From positions 1 to 13,126 of the forward strand of contig CAJUOI010000041.1 of the NCBI GenBank assembly GCA_910588615.1: a stretch of 13,126 nucleotides of DNA, in the 5' to 3' direction. The notes under the pieces are model-generated. The model saw nothing but the letters and a program-made list of their open reading frames with translations, made no database searches and was not told the DNA's origin. The DNA is from an uncultured Christensenellaceae bacterium (GTDB lineage: Bacteria > Bacillota > Clostridia > Christensenellales > Borkfalkiaceae). The position numbers and the translations under genes are program-made. Position 1 is the first letter of the stretch, and each line of letters starts with the position of its first letter. This document shows positions 6,123 through 12,808 of this stretch, piece by piece.

Positions 6123-8477
6123 ATGCGAATCAGTCAAACGACAGAAATCAAACGGAACGCTTTGGATATGGCTTCTAAGGAACTGCCCGTCATTCCCCTG
6201 CGCACGCAGGTAGTATTCCCCGGTGCAAGCGTTGCGTTCGACGTGGGACGGGGGATTTCCGTCAGCGCGACCGAGCGCGCCGAAAACGGCGACAGGTACG
6301 TTTTTATCGTCATGCAAAAGAGCGCGGACAAGACGAGCATCGACGCGTCCGACTTTTACGGCGTGGGCACCGTTTCGCGCATCCGTCAGATCACCCGTCT
6401 GCCGGGAGACAGGATCCGCGTATACGTGGAGGGAGTCTATCGCGCGCGCGCCCTGCGGTATCGCGACGAGTACGGGTGCTTTTTTGCAACGACGGAGGAA
6501 ATTTTTTCCCGTCGGGGCGACCCCGTGCAGGAAGAGGCGTACCTGCGCACGGCGAAAAATCTCGTCAAGGAAATTTCCGCAAGCGACGGAAAAATCACCA
6601 AAGAAATAGAAAACACCCTGTCGTCGGTAACGGACGCGGAGGTGTATGTCAATCTCTGCGCGCACTATCTGCGTTTGAAAGAGGAAACGAAGCAGATGCT
6701 GCTCGAGGATACGGACTTACCCTCGCGCCTGCAAGCGTTTACGGCATATCTTGCGGAGGAGCTTGAAATCGTGCGTCTCGAACGCAAAATCGGCGACGAC
6801 GTAAGAAAGGGCGTGGAGAAGTCGCAGAAGGAGTACTATCTGCGCGAGCAGTTGAAGGCGATCCACGGCGAGCTTGGCGACAACGTAGAGGAAATCGGTG
6901 CTCTGCGCGATAAGATCCTTGCTAAAAAGCTGCCTGCGGAAACGGAAGAAAAGGCGTTGTCGGAGCTTTCGCGCATGGACAGGATGCCTTCGTCGTCGCC
7001 CGAATACACCGTGCTGCGCAACTATATCGACTGGATCATCGACTTGCCCTGGAACGAAGCGACCGAGGATTGCAAGAGCCTGAAAACGGTGGAGCAGGTG
7101 CTCGAAGAGGACCATTACGGTCTGGAAAAAATCAAGGAGCGCGTGCTTGAATATCTGGCGGTGTTTCAGTTGACGGGCACGCTGAAAGCGCCCATTTTAT
7201 GCCTCGTCGGTCCCCCCGGCGTCGGCAAAACGAGCATCGCCCGTTCGATTGCGCGGGCGATCGGACGCAAATTCGTGCGCATGAGTTTGGGCGGACTGAA
7301 AGACGAAGCGGAAATCCGCGGGCACAGGCGCACCTACATCGGCGCGATGCCGGGGCGTATTATTTATGAGCTGAAAAACGCCAAGAGCTCTAACCCCGTC
7401 TTTTTGCTGGACGAGGTGGACAAGATCTCCTCCGATTTGCGCGGCGACCCTTCGAGCGCGCTTTTGGAGGTGCTCGACCCCGAACAGAACTCCACCTTCC
7501 GCGACCGCTATCTCGAGGTGGAGTACGATTTGTCGAACGTCATGTTTATCGCCACGGCGAACACGCTCGACACCATTCCCGCACCTTTGTTGGATCGTAT
7601 GGAAATCATTCAGCTTTCCGGTTATACTCCGCAGGAGAAGGAGGAAATCGCAAAGCGGTATCTCGTGCCAAAGCAGTTGAAACAGAACGGGCTTTCGAAA
7701 AAGCAGCTTGCGATCGCGGACGGCGCGATCCGCGCGATTATCGATGGGTACACCATGGAGGCGGGCGTGCGCTCGCTGGAACGGGAGATCGGAGCGGTGT
7801 GCCGCAAAGCCGCCATGCGCGTTGCGAACGGCGAAACGGAAAAGATCTCCGTAAAACAGAGCGGCGTCGAAGAGTTTTTGGGCGCGCGGCGGTACTCCCG
7901 CGACAGGTTTATGCGCGATAAAAACGAGGTCGGCGCGGCAACGGGGCTTGCCTGGACTGCCGTGGGCGGCACCACGCTGACCGTAGAGGCGTACGCCATG
8001 AAGGGTAAGGGCGAAATTCTGCTTACGGGCAAGCTCGGCGACGTGATGAAGGAGTCGGCGCGCGCCGCGATCAGCTTTATCCGTGCCCATGCCGATAGGT
8101 ACGGCGTCGACGGGGCGGATTTCGAAAATAAGGATATTCATATTCACGTGCCCGAAGGGGCGACTCCCAAGGACGGACCGAGCGCGGGCATTACCATGGC
8201 GACGGCGATTTTGTCGGCGTTTACGGGCAAGGCTGTGCGCAGGGACGTTGCCATGACGGGCGAAATCACCCTGCGAGGCAAAGTGTTGCCCATCGGCGGA
8301 TTAAAGGAGAAGGCGCTTGCCGCCGACAGGATCGGGATTCGCGAGATCATCATTCCCGAAGAAAATGCCAAGGACGTGGAGGAGATCCCTGCGTCCGTGC
8401 GCGAGCGTCTGAATTTCGTGCGCGTGAAAAATGCGGACGAGGTGTTCGCGGTTGCTTTGGAGGGGTTCCGTGGCTGA
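6123..8477 (+). CDS. lon: ATP-dependent protease Lon (LonA)
   Basis: 784 aa, the usual LonA length. Soluble hexameric protease that unfolds and degrades damaged and regulatory proteins. Residues about 17-210 are the substrate-binding LAN domain (LPVIPLRTQVVFPG), followed by a helical region. The AAA+ module has Walker A GPPGVGKT at 363-370 and Walker B FLLDE at 427-431. The C-terminal protease domain has catalytic Ser687 in PKDGPSAG and Lys730 in GGLKEK, 43 residues apart as in E. coli Lon (S679/K722). The ATG at 6123 follows GAGGAG at a short spacing of 3-4 bases. A start at 6168 (MASKELPVIPLR) would match family N-termini but lacks a ribosome site. Only 32 bases separate it from fprA and no promoter is visible there, so co-transcription is likely. 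The gene overlaps engB by 8 bases. Confidence 0.97.
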   Translation: MRISQTTEIKRNALDMASKELPVIPLRTQVVFPGASVAFDVGRGISVSATERAENGDRYVFIVMQKSADKTSIDASDFYGVGTVSRIRQITRLPGDRIRVYVEGVYRARALRYRDEYGCFFATTEEIFSRRGDPVQEEAYLRTAKNLVKEISASDGKITKEIENTLSSVTDAEVYVNLCAHYLRLKEETKQMLLEDTDLPSRLQAFTAYLAEELEIVRLERKIGDDVRKGVEKSQKEYYLREQLKAIHGELGDNVEEIGALRDKILAKKLPAETEEKALSELSRMDRMPSSSPEYTVLRNYIDWIIDLPWNEATEDCKSLKTVEQVLEEDHYGLEKIKERVLEYLAVFQLTGTLKAPILCLVGPPGVGKTSIARSIARAIGRKFVRMSLGGLKDEAEIRGHRRTYIGAMPGRIIYELKNAKSSNPVFLLDEVDKISSDLRGDPSSALLEVLDPEQNSTFRDRYLEVEYDLSNVMFIATANTLDTIPAPLLDRMEIIQLSGYTPQEKEEIAKRYLVPKQLKQNGLSKKQLAIADGAIRAIIDGYTMEAGVRSLEREIGAVCRKAAMRVANGETEKISVKQSGVEEFLGARRYSRDRFMRDKNEVGAATGLAWTAVGGTTLTVEAYAMKGKGEILLTGKLGDVMKESARAAISFIRAHADRYGVDGADFENKDIHIHVPEGATPKDGPSAGITMATAILSAFTGKAVRRDVAMTGEITLRGKVLPIGGLKEKALAADRIGIREIIIPEENAKDVEEIPASVRERLNFVRVKNADEVFAVALEGFRG

Positions 8478-9054
8478 CGCGAAATTTATCACTTCCGCCG
8501 CGAGCGCGGCGCAGTTCATCCACCCCGACAAGCCGATGATCGCCGTCGCGGGCAAGTCCAATTCGGGCAAAAGTACGCTCATCAATCTGCTTGCGGGGCA
8601 GAAACGGCTTGCAAAAACGAGCTCGCAGCCCGGGCGAACGCGGCTCGTGAATTATTTCGATTTCGACGCGTTTATTCTTGCCGATCTTCCGGGGTACGGC
8701 TACGCCGCCGTTTCCAAAGCGGAGCAGGAAAAATGGGGCAAGACGCTCGACGCGTTTTTCGGCAGAAAAGAGCAGATCGCCCACGTATTTCTGCTCGGCG
8801 ATATCCGCCGCGACCCTTCTGCGGACGATATGCAGATGATTACTTATTTAAACTATCACATTTTGCCTTTTTCTGTGATCGCAACGAAGAGCGACAAGCT
8901 TTCTCGCATGAAGCAGAAGGAGCGTGTGCGTTCGATTGCCTCCGCCTACGCGTTGGGCGAGGACAACGTTATCCCCGTTTCGGGGCTGACGGGCGACGGA
9001 AAGGAAAAACTGCTTTCCAAAATTTCGCAGATCGTATCCGTAGCGCGGCGGTGA
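8470..9054 (+). CDS. engB: Ribosome-assembly GTPase EngB/YsxC
   Basis: 194-aa TRAFAC GTPase of the YihA/EngB/YsxC family, needed for late 50S subunit assembly in bacteria studied. Motifs: G1 GKSNSGKS (28-35), G2 QPGRTR with Thr57, G3 DLPGYG (72-77), G4 TKSDK (139-143), and a G5-type PVSG near the C-terminus. Length matches the family (about 195 aa). The start is GTG 8470, with GGAGG (8459-8463) six bases upstream inside the end of lon. The 8-base overlap implies translational coupling, and lon-ysxC is a typical Firmicutes arrangement. G1 differs slightly from the common GRSNVGKS (Lys for Arg, Ser for Val), while the nucleotide-contact Lys34/Ser35 are intact. An in-frame ATG at 8431 would add 13 residues lying inside lon and is rejected. 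Confidence 0.95.
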   Translation: MADAKFITSAASAAQFIHPDKPMIAVAGKSNSGKSTLINLLAGQKRLAKTSSQPGRTRLVNYFDFDAFILADLPGYGYAAVSKAEQEKWGKTLDAFFGRKEQIAHVFLLGDIRRDPSADDMQMITYLNYHILPFSVIATKSDKLSRMKQKERVRSIASAYALGEDNVIPVSGLTGDGKEKLLSKISQIVSVARR

Positions 9055-9068
9055 TATTTGTTTATTCG

Positions 9069-9096
9069 GCGTTCCCTGTTCGGGAACGCTTTTTTT
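9069..9096 (+). terminator. Terminator of the fprA-lon-engB operon
   Basis: GCGTTCCC (9069-9076) pairs perfectly with GGGAACGC (9082-9089) around TGTTC and is followed by seven T (9090-9096). It lies 15 bases after the engB stop. Confidence 0.93.
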
Positions 9097-9261
9097 GTTT
9101 GGAATCTTTTTCCCGTTATTAAACGGCGCAGCCGCCGAGGAAATCCCCCAAGGCGAAGCGCCGCGGACTGTGCCCCGTTGCCGTTCGCAACAAAGCGAAG
9201 AATGTTGCCCGATCGTATCAAAAGTCGCAATTTAAAAAATTGAAAAAATTTTTGAAATTAC
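9097..9261. other. Non-coding interval with serial short hairpins and an A/T tract
   Basis: No supportable gene. Three short perfect stems follow one another: CGGC/GCCG (9124-9134), GGCG/CGCC (9152-9162) and TTCGC/GCGAA (9184-9199). From about 9229 to 9260 the sequence is almost all A and T, directly before a TTGACA box, where an UP element would sit. It may be an old intergenic repeat or the edge of a rearrangement; I do not recognise it. Confidence 0.4.
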
Positions 9262-9291
9262 TTGACAGGAAAAGGGACGGATTGTTATTGT
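9262..9291 (+). promoter_or_regulatory. Promoter upstream of the surface-protein fragment
   Basis: A perfect -35 TTGACA (9262-9267), an 18-base spacer and a weak -10 TATTGT (9286-9291) with an extended TG at 9283-9284. The A/T tract upstream may act as an UP element. A transcript would begin near 9298 and enter a fragment that has no good ribosome site. Confidence 0.6.
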
Positions 9292-9334
9292 TAAAAAATA
9301 AACTCGTCGTTCATAGCAAAGTATCGGAAACGGT

Positions 9335-10078
9335 ATGACGCAAAACTCCTTCGACGTAAAAATCGAAAACAAAGATACGGGCACGGTCGTATTCGACGAA
9401 GCTGAAGAAAAGCAGGTTGGCAGGGAATTAAGAGCTTACGCCTCCGCGTGGGAAAAGAATTTTAAGACGAGCAATACGGCTACGTATCACGTAACGCTTG
9501 CGCTCCCTGCGAGCACCGGCAACGACGCCGCGGATAAAACGGCGCAAATCGAAGCTACTGTTTACGCGGTTCAGTTCAATGCGGACGTTCAGGGCGACGC
9601 AAACGTTGAATGGTTCGAGAAAAACGAAGACGGTATGTGGGCTTACGACGTTTCTTCGAAACAGGAATTTGCGGCAGCATTGGAAGACGGAAGCGCAATC
9701 ACGTTGACGGAGGACATTGCGCTTACGAATTCGGATATTGATAACGCAACGAGAGTCGACGTTGTAAAAGACCTGACGATCGATTTGAACGAAAACGAAT
9801 TCAATACGAATATCGATTATATCGTTAAAAACGGTGCGGACGTCGTTATTAAAAACGGGACGTGGGACGGCACGAAGCTTGGGGTGCCCGAAACGGAAAC
9901 GTTTGCGGTGCACGGCGACGTTGCAGGCAAGCAGACGAAGCTTATTTTGGAAAACGTTGATTTGATCTCCGGTTCCTACGGCATCGGGATTCGCAATTAT
10001 ACGTGGGTTGAAAAATCGGGAAAAATTTTGATTTTACGCATGGAAAACGGTTGCTTTCAGCCGTTTTTTTTGTTATAA
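9335..10078 (+). pseudogene. Middle fragment of a TasA-like/beta-helix surface protein, lacking signal peptide and tail
   Basis: A 247-codon frame with no signal peptide. Residues 1-90 resemble the beta-sandwich region of SipW/TasA-type secreted proteins (NTATYHVTLALPAST). Residues about 105-228 look like the start of a right-handed beta-helix, with Asn/Asp/Gly turns (LTEDIAL, LTIDLNENEF, VVIKNGTWDG). The last ~20 residues are an artefact: the frame runs through a terminator, and its TAA lies inside the -10 box of rpsB. The ATG at 9335 has no convincing ribosome site, and in-frame TAG 9314 is only seven codons upstream, so this Met is probably internal to a once longer gene. An intact promoter remains at 9262-9291. 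It is either a deletion remnant or an unexpressed donor cassette. The family call is from memory of such proteins and moderately confident. Confidence 0.65.
10046..10071 (+). terminator. Terminator immediately before rpsB
   Basis: AACGGTTG (10046-10053) pairs with CAGCCGTT (10058-10065) with one G-T pair and a CTTT loop. A T-run extends through 10071. It insulates rpsB from upstream transcription and overlaps the rpsB promoter. Confidence 0.85.
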
Positions 10079-10079
10079 T
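10051..10079 (+). promoter_or_regulatory. rpsB-tsf promoter embedded in the preceding terminator
   Basis: A consensus -10 TATAAT (10074-10079) with extended TG (10071-10072). Seventeen bases upstream lies TTGCTT (10051-10056), which is in the loop side of the terminator hairpin. Initiation is expected near 10086. The weak -35 is compensated by the extended -10. Confidence 0.8.
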
Positions 10080-10085
10080 CAAAAG

Positions 10086-10193
10086 GCTGTAAATACGCAC
10101 CCTTGCGGTTGGCACCTTCCGTGTCCGTAAATCTTTCATGCGGATAACGGGTGCCGAATCAAAACCGAAAGGGGAGGTAGAACGGAGGATATT
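10086..10193 (+). promoter_or_regulatory. Potentially structured rpsB leader, candidate S2 autoregulation site
   Basis: About 108 untranslated bases precede rpsB. GGCACC (10111-10116) can pair with GGTGCC (10150-10155), enclosing a TCCG/CGGA stem (10124-10127, 10141-10144). A small CGCA/TGCG hairpin sits upstream (10096-10107). Two ribosome-site-like runs follow, GGGGAGGT (10171-10178) and GGAGG (10184-10188); the second is five bases from the ATG. Leaders of ribosomal protein genes often bind their own product, so S2 feedback is plausible here but not shown. Confidence 0.5.
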
Positions 10194-10952
10194 ATGGCAG
10201 TTATCACCATGAAGCAACTTCTCGAAGCAGGCGTCCACTTCGGACACCAGACGAGAAAATGGAACCCCAAGATGAAGAAGTACATCTTTGCGGCGCGGCA
10301 CGACATTCACATTATCGACCTCGAACTGACGGCGAAGCTTATCGAAGAAGCGTATACGTTCGTCGTAGAGTCTGTGAAAGCGGGCAAGAGCGTTCTCTTC
10401 GTCGGCACGAAAAAGCAGGCTCAGGATGCCATTAAGGAAGAAGCGGAGCGCTGCGGGCAGTATTACGTTAACTCCCGTTGGCTGGGCGGGTGCCTTACCA
10501 ACTTCAAGACCATGCGCGGGCGCATCGATTATCTCGAAAAGCTCGAGAGAATGGAAGCGAACGGCGAATTCGACCTTCTTCCCAAAAAGGAAGTTCTCGG
10601 GCTGAAAAAGGAAATGGGTAAATTGCAGGAGAACCTCGGCGGTATTAAGAATATGCGCGGTATGCCCGGACTTCTCTTCGTGGTCGATCCCCACAACGAG
10701 GATATCGCGGTTGCCGAAGCGCGCAAGCTGAACATTCCCATCGTTGCGATCACAGACACCAACTGCGACCCCGACCTGATCGACTACGTTATCCCCGGAA
10801 ACGACGACGCGATCCGTGCGATCAAGCTGATTTCGTCCGTCATCGCAAACGCGGTTATCGAGGCGAACCAGGGCGAAACGCCCGTTGTCGAAACGGAAGA
10901 GGCGGCGGAGGCTGCGGAAGAGACCTTTGCAACGGAAGAAGCGGCTGAATAA
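10194..10952 (+). CDS. rpsB: 30S ribosomal protein S2
   Basis: 252 aa, the normal bacterial S2 size. S2 joins late in 30S assembly, together with S1 where that is present, on the solvent side between head and body. Diagnostic stretches are LLEAGVHFGHQTRKWNPKM near the start, FVGTKKQAQ, and VNSRWLGGCLTNF. PIVAITDTNCDPDLIDYVIPGNDD-type sequence near residues 180-205 completes the Rossmann-like core. The last ~20 residues are an acidic Glu/Ala/Thr tail. The start ATG 10194 follows GGAGG by five bases. It is first in the rpsB-tsf operon under its own promoter. Confidence 0.98.
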   Translation: MAVITMKQLLEAGVHFGHQTRKWNPKMKKYIFAARHDIHIIDLELTAKLIEEAYTFVVESVKAGKSVLFVGTKKQAQDAIKEEAERCGQYYVNSRWLGGCLTNFKTMRGRIDYLEKLERMEANGEFDLLPKKEVLGLKKEMGKLQENLGGIKNMRGMPGLLFVVDPHNEDIAVAEARKLNIPIVAITDTNCDPDLIDYVIPGNDDAIRAIKLISSVIANAVIEANQGETPVVETEEAAEAAEETFATEEAAE

Positions 10953-10960
10953 GACTACTG

Positions 10961-10983
10961 CGCGGGGCGGAAATCGCCTCGCG
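10961..10983 (+). promoter_or_regulatory. rpsB-tsf intergenic stem-loop, possible attenuator or processing site
   Basis: CGCGGGGCG (10961-10969) pairs with CGCCTCGCG (10975-10983) over nine positions, one of them G-T, around GAAAT. It is followed by AAAATTTGTT, not a true T-run, so at most partial termination is expected. It could set the S2:EF-Ts ratio or act in message processing; this is inference. Confidence 0.5.
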
Positions 10984-11018
10984 AAAATTTGTTAAAACGA
11001 AAAACAAGGAGAATGATT

Positions 11019-11930
11019 ATGGCAGCATTTACGGCAAAAGACGTTATGACGCTCCGCGAGCAGACCGGCGCGGGGATGATGGATTGCAAGCGCGCCCTCG
11101 TAGACGCGGACGGCGATTTCGAGCGCGCGGCGGAGCTTCTGCGCGAGCGCGGGATCGCGAAGGCGGCGAAGCGTGCTTCCAAGATCGCGGCAGAGGGTAT
11201 CGTTTACGCTCTCGTCGAAGGGAAGACGGGCGTGCTTCTCGAAATAAACTGCGAAAGCGATTTCGTAGCCAAGGGCGATAAATTCCATGAAATCGCGGCG
11301 GCGGTCGCAAAGCAGATCCTTGCGACGAAGCCCGCAAGCGTCGAAGCGCTGCTTGCAAGCAGCATGAACGGCAAGACGGTAGAGACCTACGTGCAGGAAC
11401 AGACGGCAGTGATCGGCGAAAAGCTTTCCGTGCGCCGTTTCACCGTTTACGAAACGAACGGAATTATCGAGACGTATATTCATATGGGCGGCACGATGGG
11501 CGTTATGCTCGACTTCGAATGCGCGGACAACGCCGAAGCGCGTGCGCTGGCGCACGACATCGCCCTGCATACGGCGTTTTCAAAGCCCTCCTATCTGACG
11601 GCTGCGGAGGTTCCCGCGGAAGTTATCGAGAAGGAAAAGGCAATCATGACGCAGGAAGTCATCAACGAAGGAAAGCCTGCTGCAATTGCGGAGAAGATCG
11701 TGCTCGGCAAAATCAAGAAATATTACGAGGAGAACTGCCTGTTGGAGCAGAAGTTCGTTAAGGACGACAAGGTTACGATTGCGCAGCTCATCGACGGCGC
11801 CGCCAAGAAAGCGGGCGCGGCGATCAAGCTTAACCGTTTCTGCTTCTACGTGATGGGTCAGGGCTTGGAAAAGAAGAGCGAAGACCTTTCGGAAGAGGTT
11901 GCAAAGCAAGTCGAGGCAATGAAGAAATAA
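11019..11930 (+). CDS. tsf: Elongation factor Ts
   Basis: 303-aa guanine-nucleotide exchange factor that recycles EF-Tu-GDP during translation. The N-terminal UBA-like domain carries the family signature (TLREQTGAGMMDCKRAL, residues 11-27). The core has the EF-Tu-contacting motif ESDFV at 79-83; the common form is TDFV, so Thr80 is Ser here, while the Asp and Phe that enter EF-Tu are kept. C-terminal dimerisation-subdomain sequence (AFSKPSYL, KIKKYYEENCLLEQKFVKDD) follows. ATG 11019 is chosen, with AGGAG (11007-11011) at seven bases; the in-frame ATG 11013 is too close to that site, and GTT/TTG extensions upstream are not credible. It lies 66 bases after rpsB, with the stem-loop at 10961-10983 in the gap, and is followed by a strong terminator. 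Confidence 0.98.
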   Translation: MAAFTAKDVMTLREQTGAGMMDCKRALVDADGDFERAAELLRERGIAKAAKRASKIAAEGIVYALVEGKTGVLLEINCESDFVAKGDKFHEIAAAVAKQILATKPASVEALLASSMNGKTVETYVQEQTAVIGEKLSVRRFTVYETNGIIETYIHMGGTMGVMLDFECADNAEARALAHDIALHTAFSKPSYLTAAEVPAEVIEKEKAIMTQEVINEGKPAAIAEKIVLGKIKKYYEENCLLEQKFVKDDKVTIAQLIDGAAKKAGAAIKLNRFCFYVMGQGLEKKSEDLSEEVAKQVEAMKK

Positions 11931-11943
11931 TTTATAATTACCG

Positions 11944-11971
11944 AAAAGCGGGGGCGCGTCCCCCGTTTTTT
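11944..11971 (+). terminator. Terminator of the rpsB-tsf operon
   Basis: CGGGGG (11949-11954) pairs with CCCCCG (11960-11965) around CGCGT, flanked by AAAAG and TTTTTT (11966-11971). Confidence 0.93.
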
Positions 11972-12007
11972 GATGCGAGAACACCGATCGGCGATTGGAG
12001 GCGGAAA

Positions 12008-12127
12008 ATAGCCGCGCCCGTCGTAAATTCCTTGCTCGAAACCAACTTCGGCGCGGTGCCCATGATCTGCATTTACGTTGCCGTTACGGCGCGGTTTCCC
12101 GAGGCTTTGAAAAACCTCGCCCGTTAA
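12008..12127 (+). pseudogene. Small open-frame remnant after tsf, possibly with a mutated start codon
   Basis: A frame ending at TAA 12125-12127 reads IAAPVVNSLLETNFGAVPMI from its start, and continues with a short hydrophobic patch and a basic tail (PEALKNLAR). The composition looks protein-like. There is no ATG, GTG or TTG at the right place. However GGAGG (11997-12001) sits six bases before an ATA codon at 12008, the spacing a real start would have. It is therefore either a 39-residue small protein whose ATG became ATA (or that uses ATA), or the C-terminal end of a longer gene lost beyond the tsf terminator; the frame stays open further upstream. I do not recognise a family. Confidence 0.35.
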
Positions 12128-12170
12128 ATTTTTCGAACGCGTTTCCGAACATAAAACGAGGAGTATGAAA

Positions 12171-12548
12171 ATGAAATTCAAGAAGGCAGGGGTGATAGTT
12201 TCGGCGATTGCATCCACTGCGGTTTGCGCAAGCTTGATCGCAGGTTCGTTCAAAAATACTTCTACTGCCGACTGCGGTGCAATTCAGCTTACTCATGGAA
12301 ATCGGTTTTCGATCATCGGAAATACGTTTGACGAGAGCGTACAGAGCAATGCGATCCGTTTTCATGAAACGGAGTTCGACGGGAGCGCCGAAGTTGTAAT
12401 TAACGACAATGTGATCAATTCGTTGTATCTGATCAACGGTTATCGCGAAGGCTTTAAGGTTACGTCGAAGGGGAACACGGTGAAACCTACCCGGTACATG
12501 GAGAAGGATACGCAAATAGTAAAAGACAGCACGATCGTGCTCGGCTAA
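12171..12548 (+). CDS. Short secreted beta-helix protein: signal peptide fused to a beta-helix tail
   Basis: 125 aa. Residues 1-26 form a signal peptide: basic MKFKKAG, a hydrophobic core, then CASLIAGS, much like SipW-dependent TasA-type exported proteins. Immediately after it, residues 27-125 read as rungs of a right-handed beta-helix with Asn/Gly turns (RFSIIGNTF, VVINDNVI, VTSKGNTV). The beta-sandwich region that normally separates these parts is missing, so this is likely an internally deleted copy. It has no cell-wall anchor motif or C-terminal membrane segment. ATG 12171 is chosen because AGGAG (12159-12163) is seven bases away; ATG 12165 is one base from it. No convincing promoter was found between 11972 and 12158. 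It may still be secreted, but a stable fold from so few rungs is doubtful. Confidence 0.65.
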   Translation: MKFKKAGVIVSAIASTAVCASLIAGSFKNTSTADCGAIQLTHGNRFSIIGNTFDESVQSNAIRFHETEFDGSAEVVINDNVINSLYLINGYREGFKVTSKGNTVKPTRYMEKDTQIVKDSTIVLG

Positions 12549-12631
12549 AAGAGAAACCGAAATCAACAAAAAACGAGCGAATTACCGTAGTTCCCATAGG
12601 GAATTTAATAAAACGCAAATAAAAAGGTTTA

Positions 12632-12657
12632 GGCATGGCGTTAAGCTGTGCCTTTTC
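12632..12657 (+). terminator. Probable terminator after the short secreted protein
   Basis: GGCATGGC (12632-12639) pairs with GCTGTGCC (12645-12652), including two G-T pairs, around GTTAA. TTTTCTGT follows, with a second T-run at 12663-12669. It lies 84 bases past the stop. A weaker TTCCC/GGGAA hairpin at 12591-12603 lacks a T-run. Confidence 0.55.
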
Positions 12658-12680
12658 TGTACTTTTTTTCGTGGACGAAT

Positions 12681-12698
12681 TAGGCTACTCGTAGCCTA
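12681..12698. repeat. Near-perfect palindrome TAGGCTAC-TC-GTAGCCTA
   Basis: Eight-base perfect inverted repeat with a two-base centre, 45 bases upstream of the -35 of the downstream small gene and without a T-run. It could be an operator for a dimeric regulator or a recombination scar; no function is assigned. Confidence 0.5.
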
Positions 12699-12742
12699 GT
12701 GAGATATAGATATGATTTATATTTCCCGCAAAATTCAATCGG

Positions 12743-12771
12743 TTGCGTTCTTTCATTTTTCGTGATATAAT
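12743..12771 (+). promoter_or_regulatory. Promoter of the small Cys-rich orphan
   Basis: TATAAT (12766-12771) with extended TG (12763-12764). Seventeen bases upstream is TTGCGT (12743-12748), a partial -35. Initiation near 12778 gives a leader of about 31 bases. Confidence 0.75.
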
Positions 12772-12808
12772 AATTGTACGATAAACAGTAATTTAACGGA
12801 GAACAAAA

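Noticed and set aside
7197..8147. 316-aa minus-strand frame inside lon
   Set aside because: Antisense shadow of the highly conserved Lon AAA and protease domains.
9942..10694. 250-aa minus-strand frame across the rpsB promoter and gene
   Set aside because: Antisense shadow of rpsB; crosses a terminator and a promoter.
10989..11018. N-terminal extension of tsf
   Set aside because: It would remove the AGGAG site from its role and add a basic leader absent from EF-Ts.
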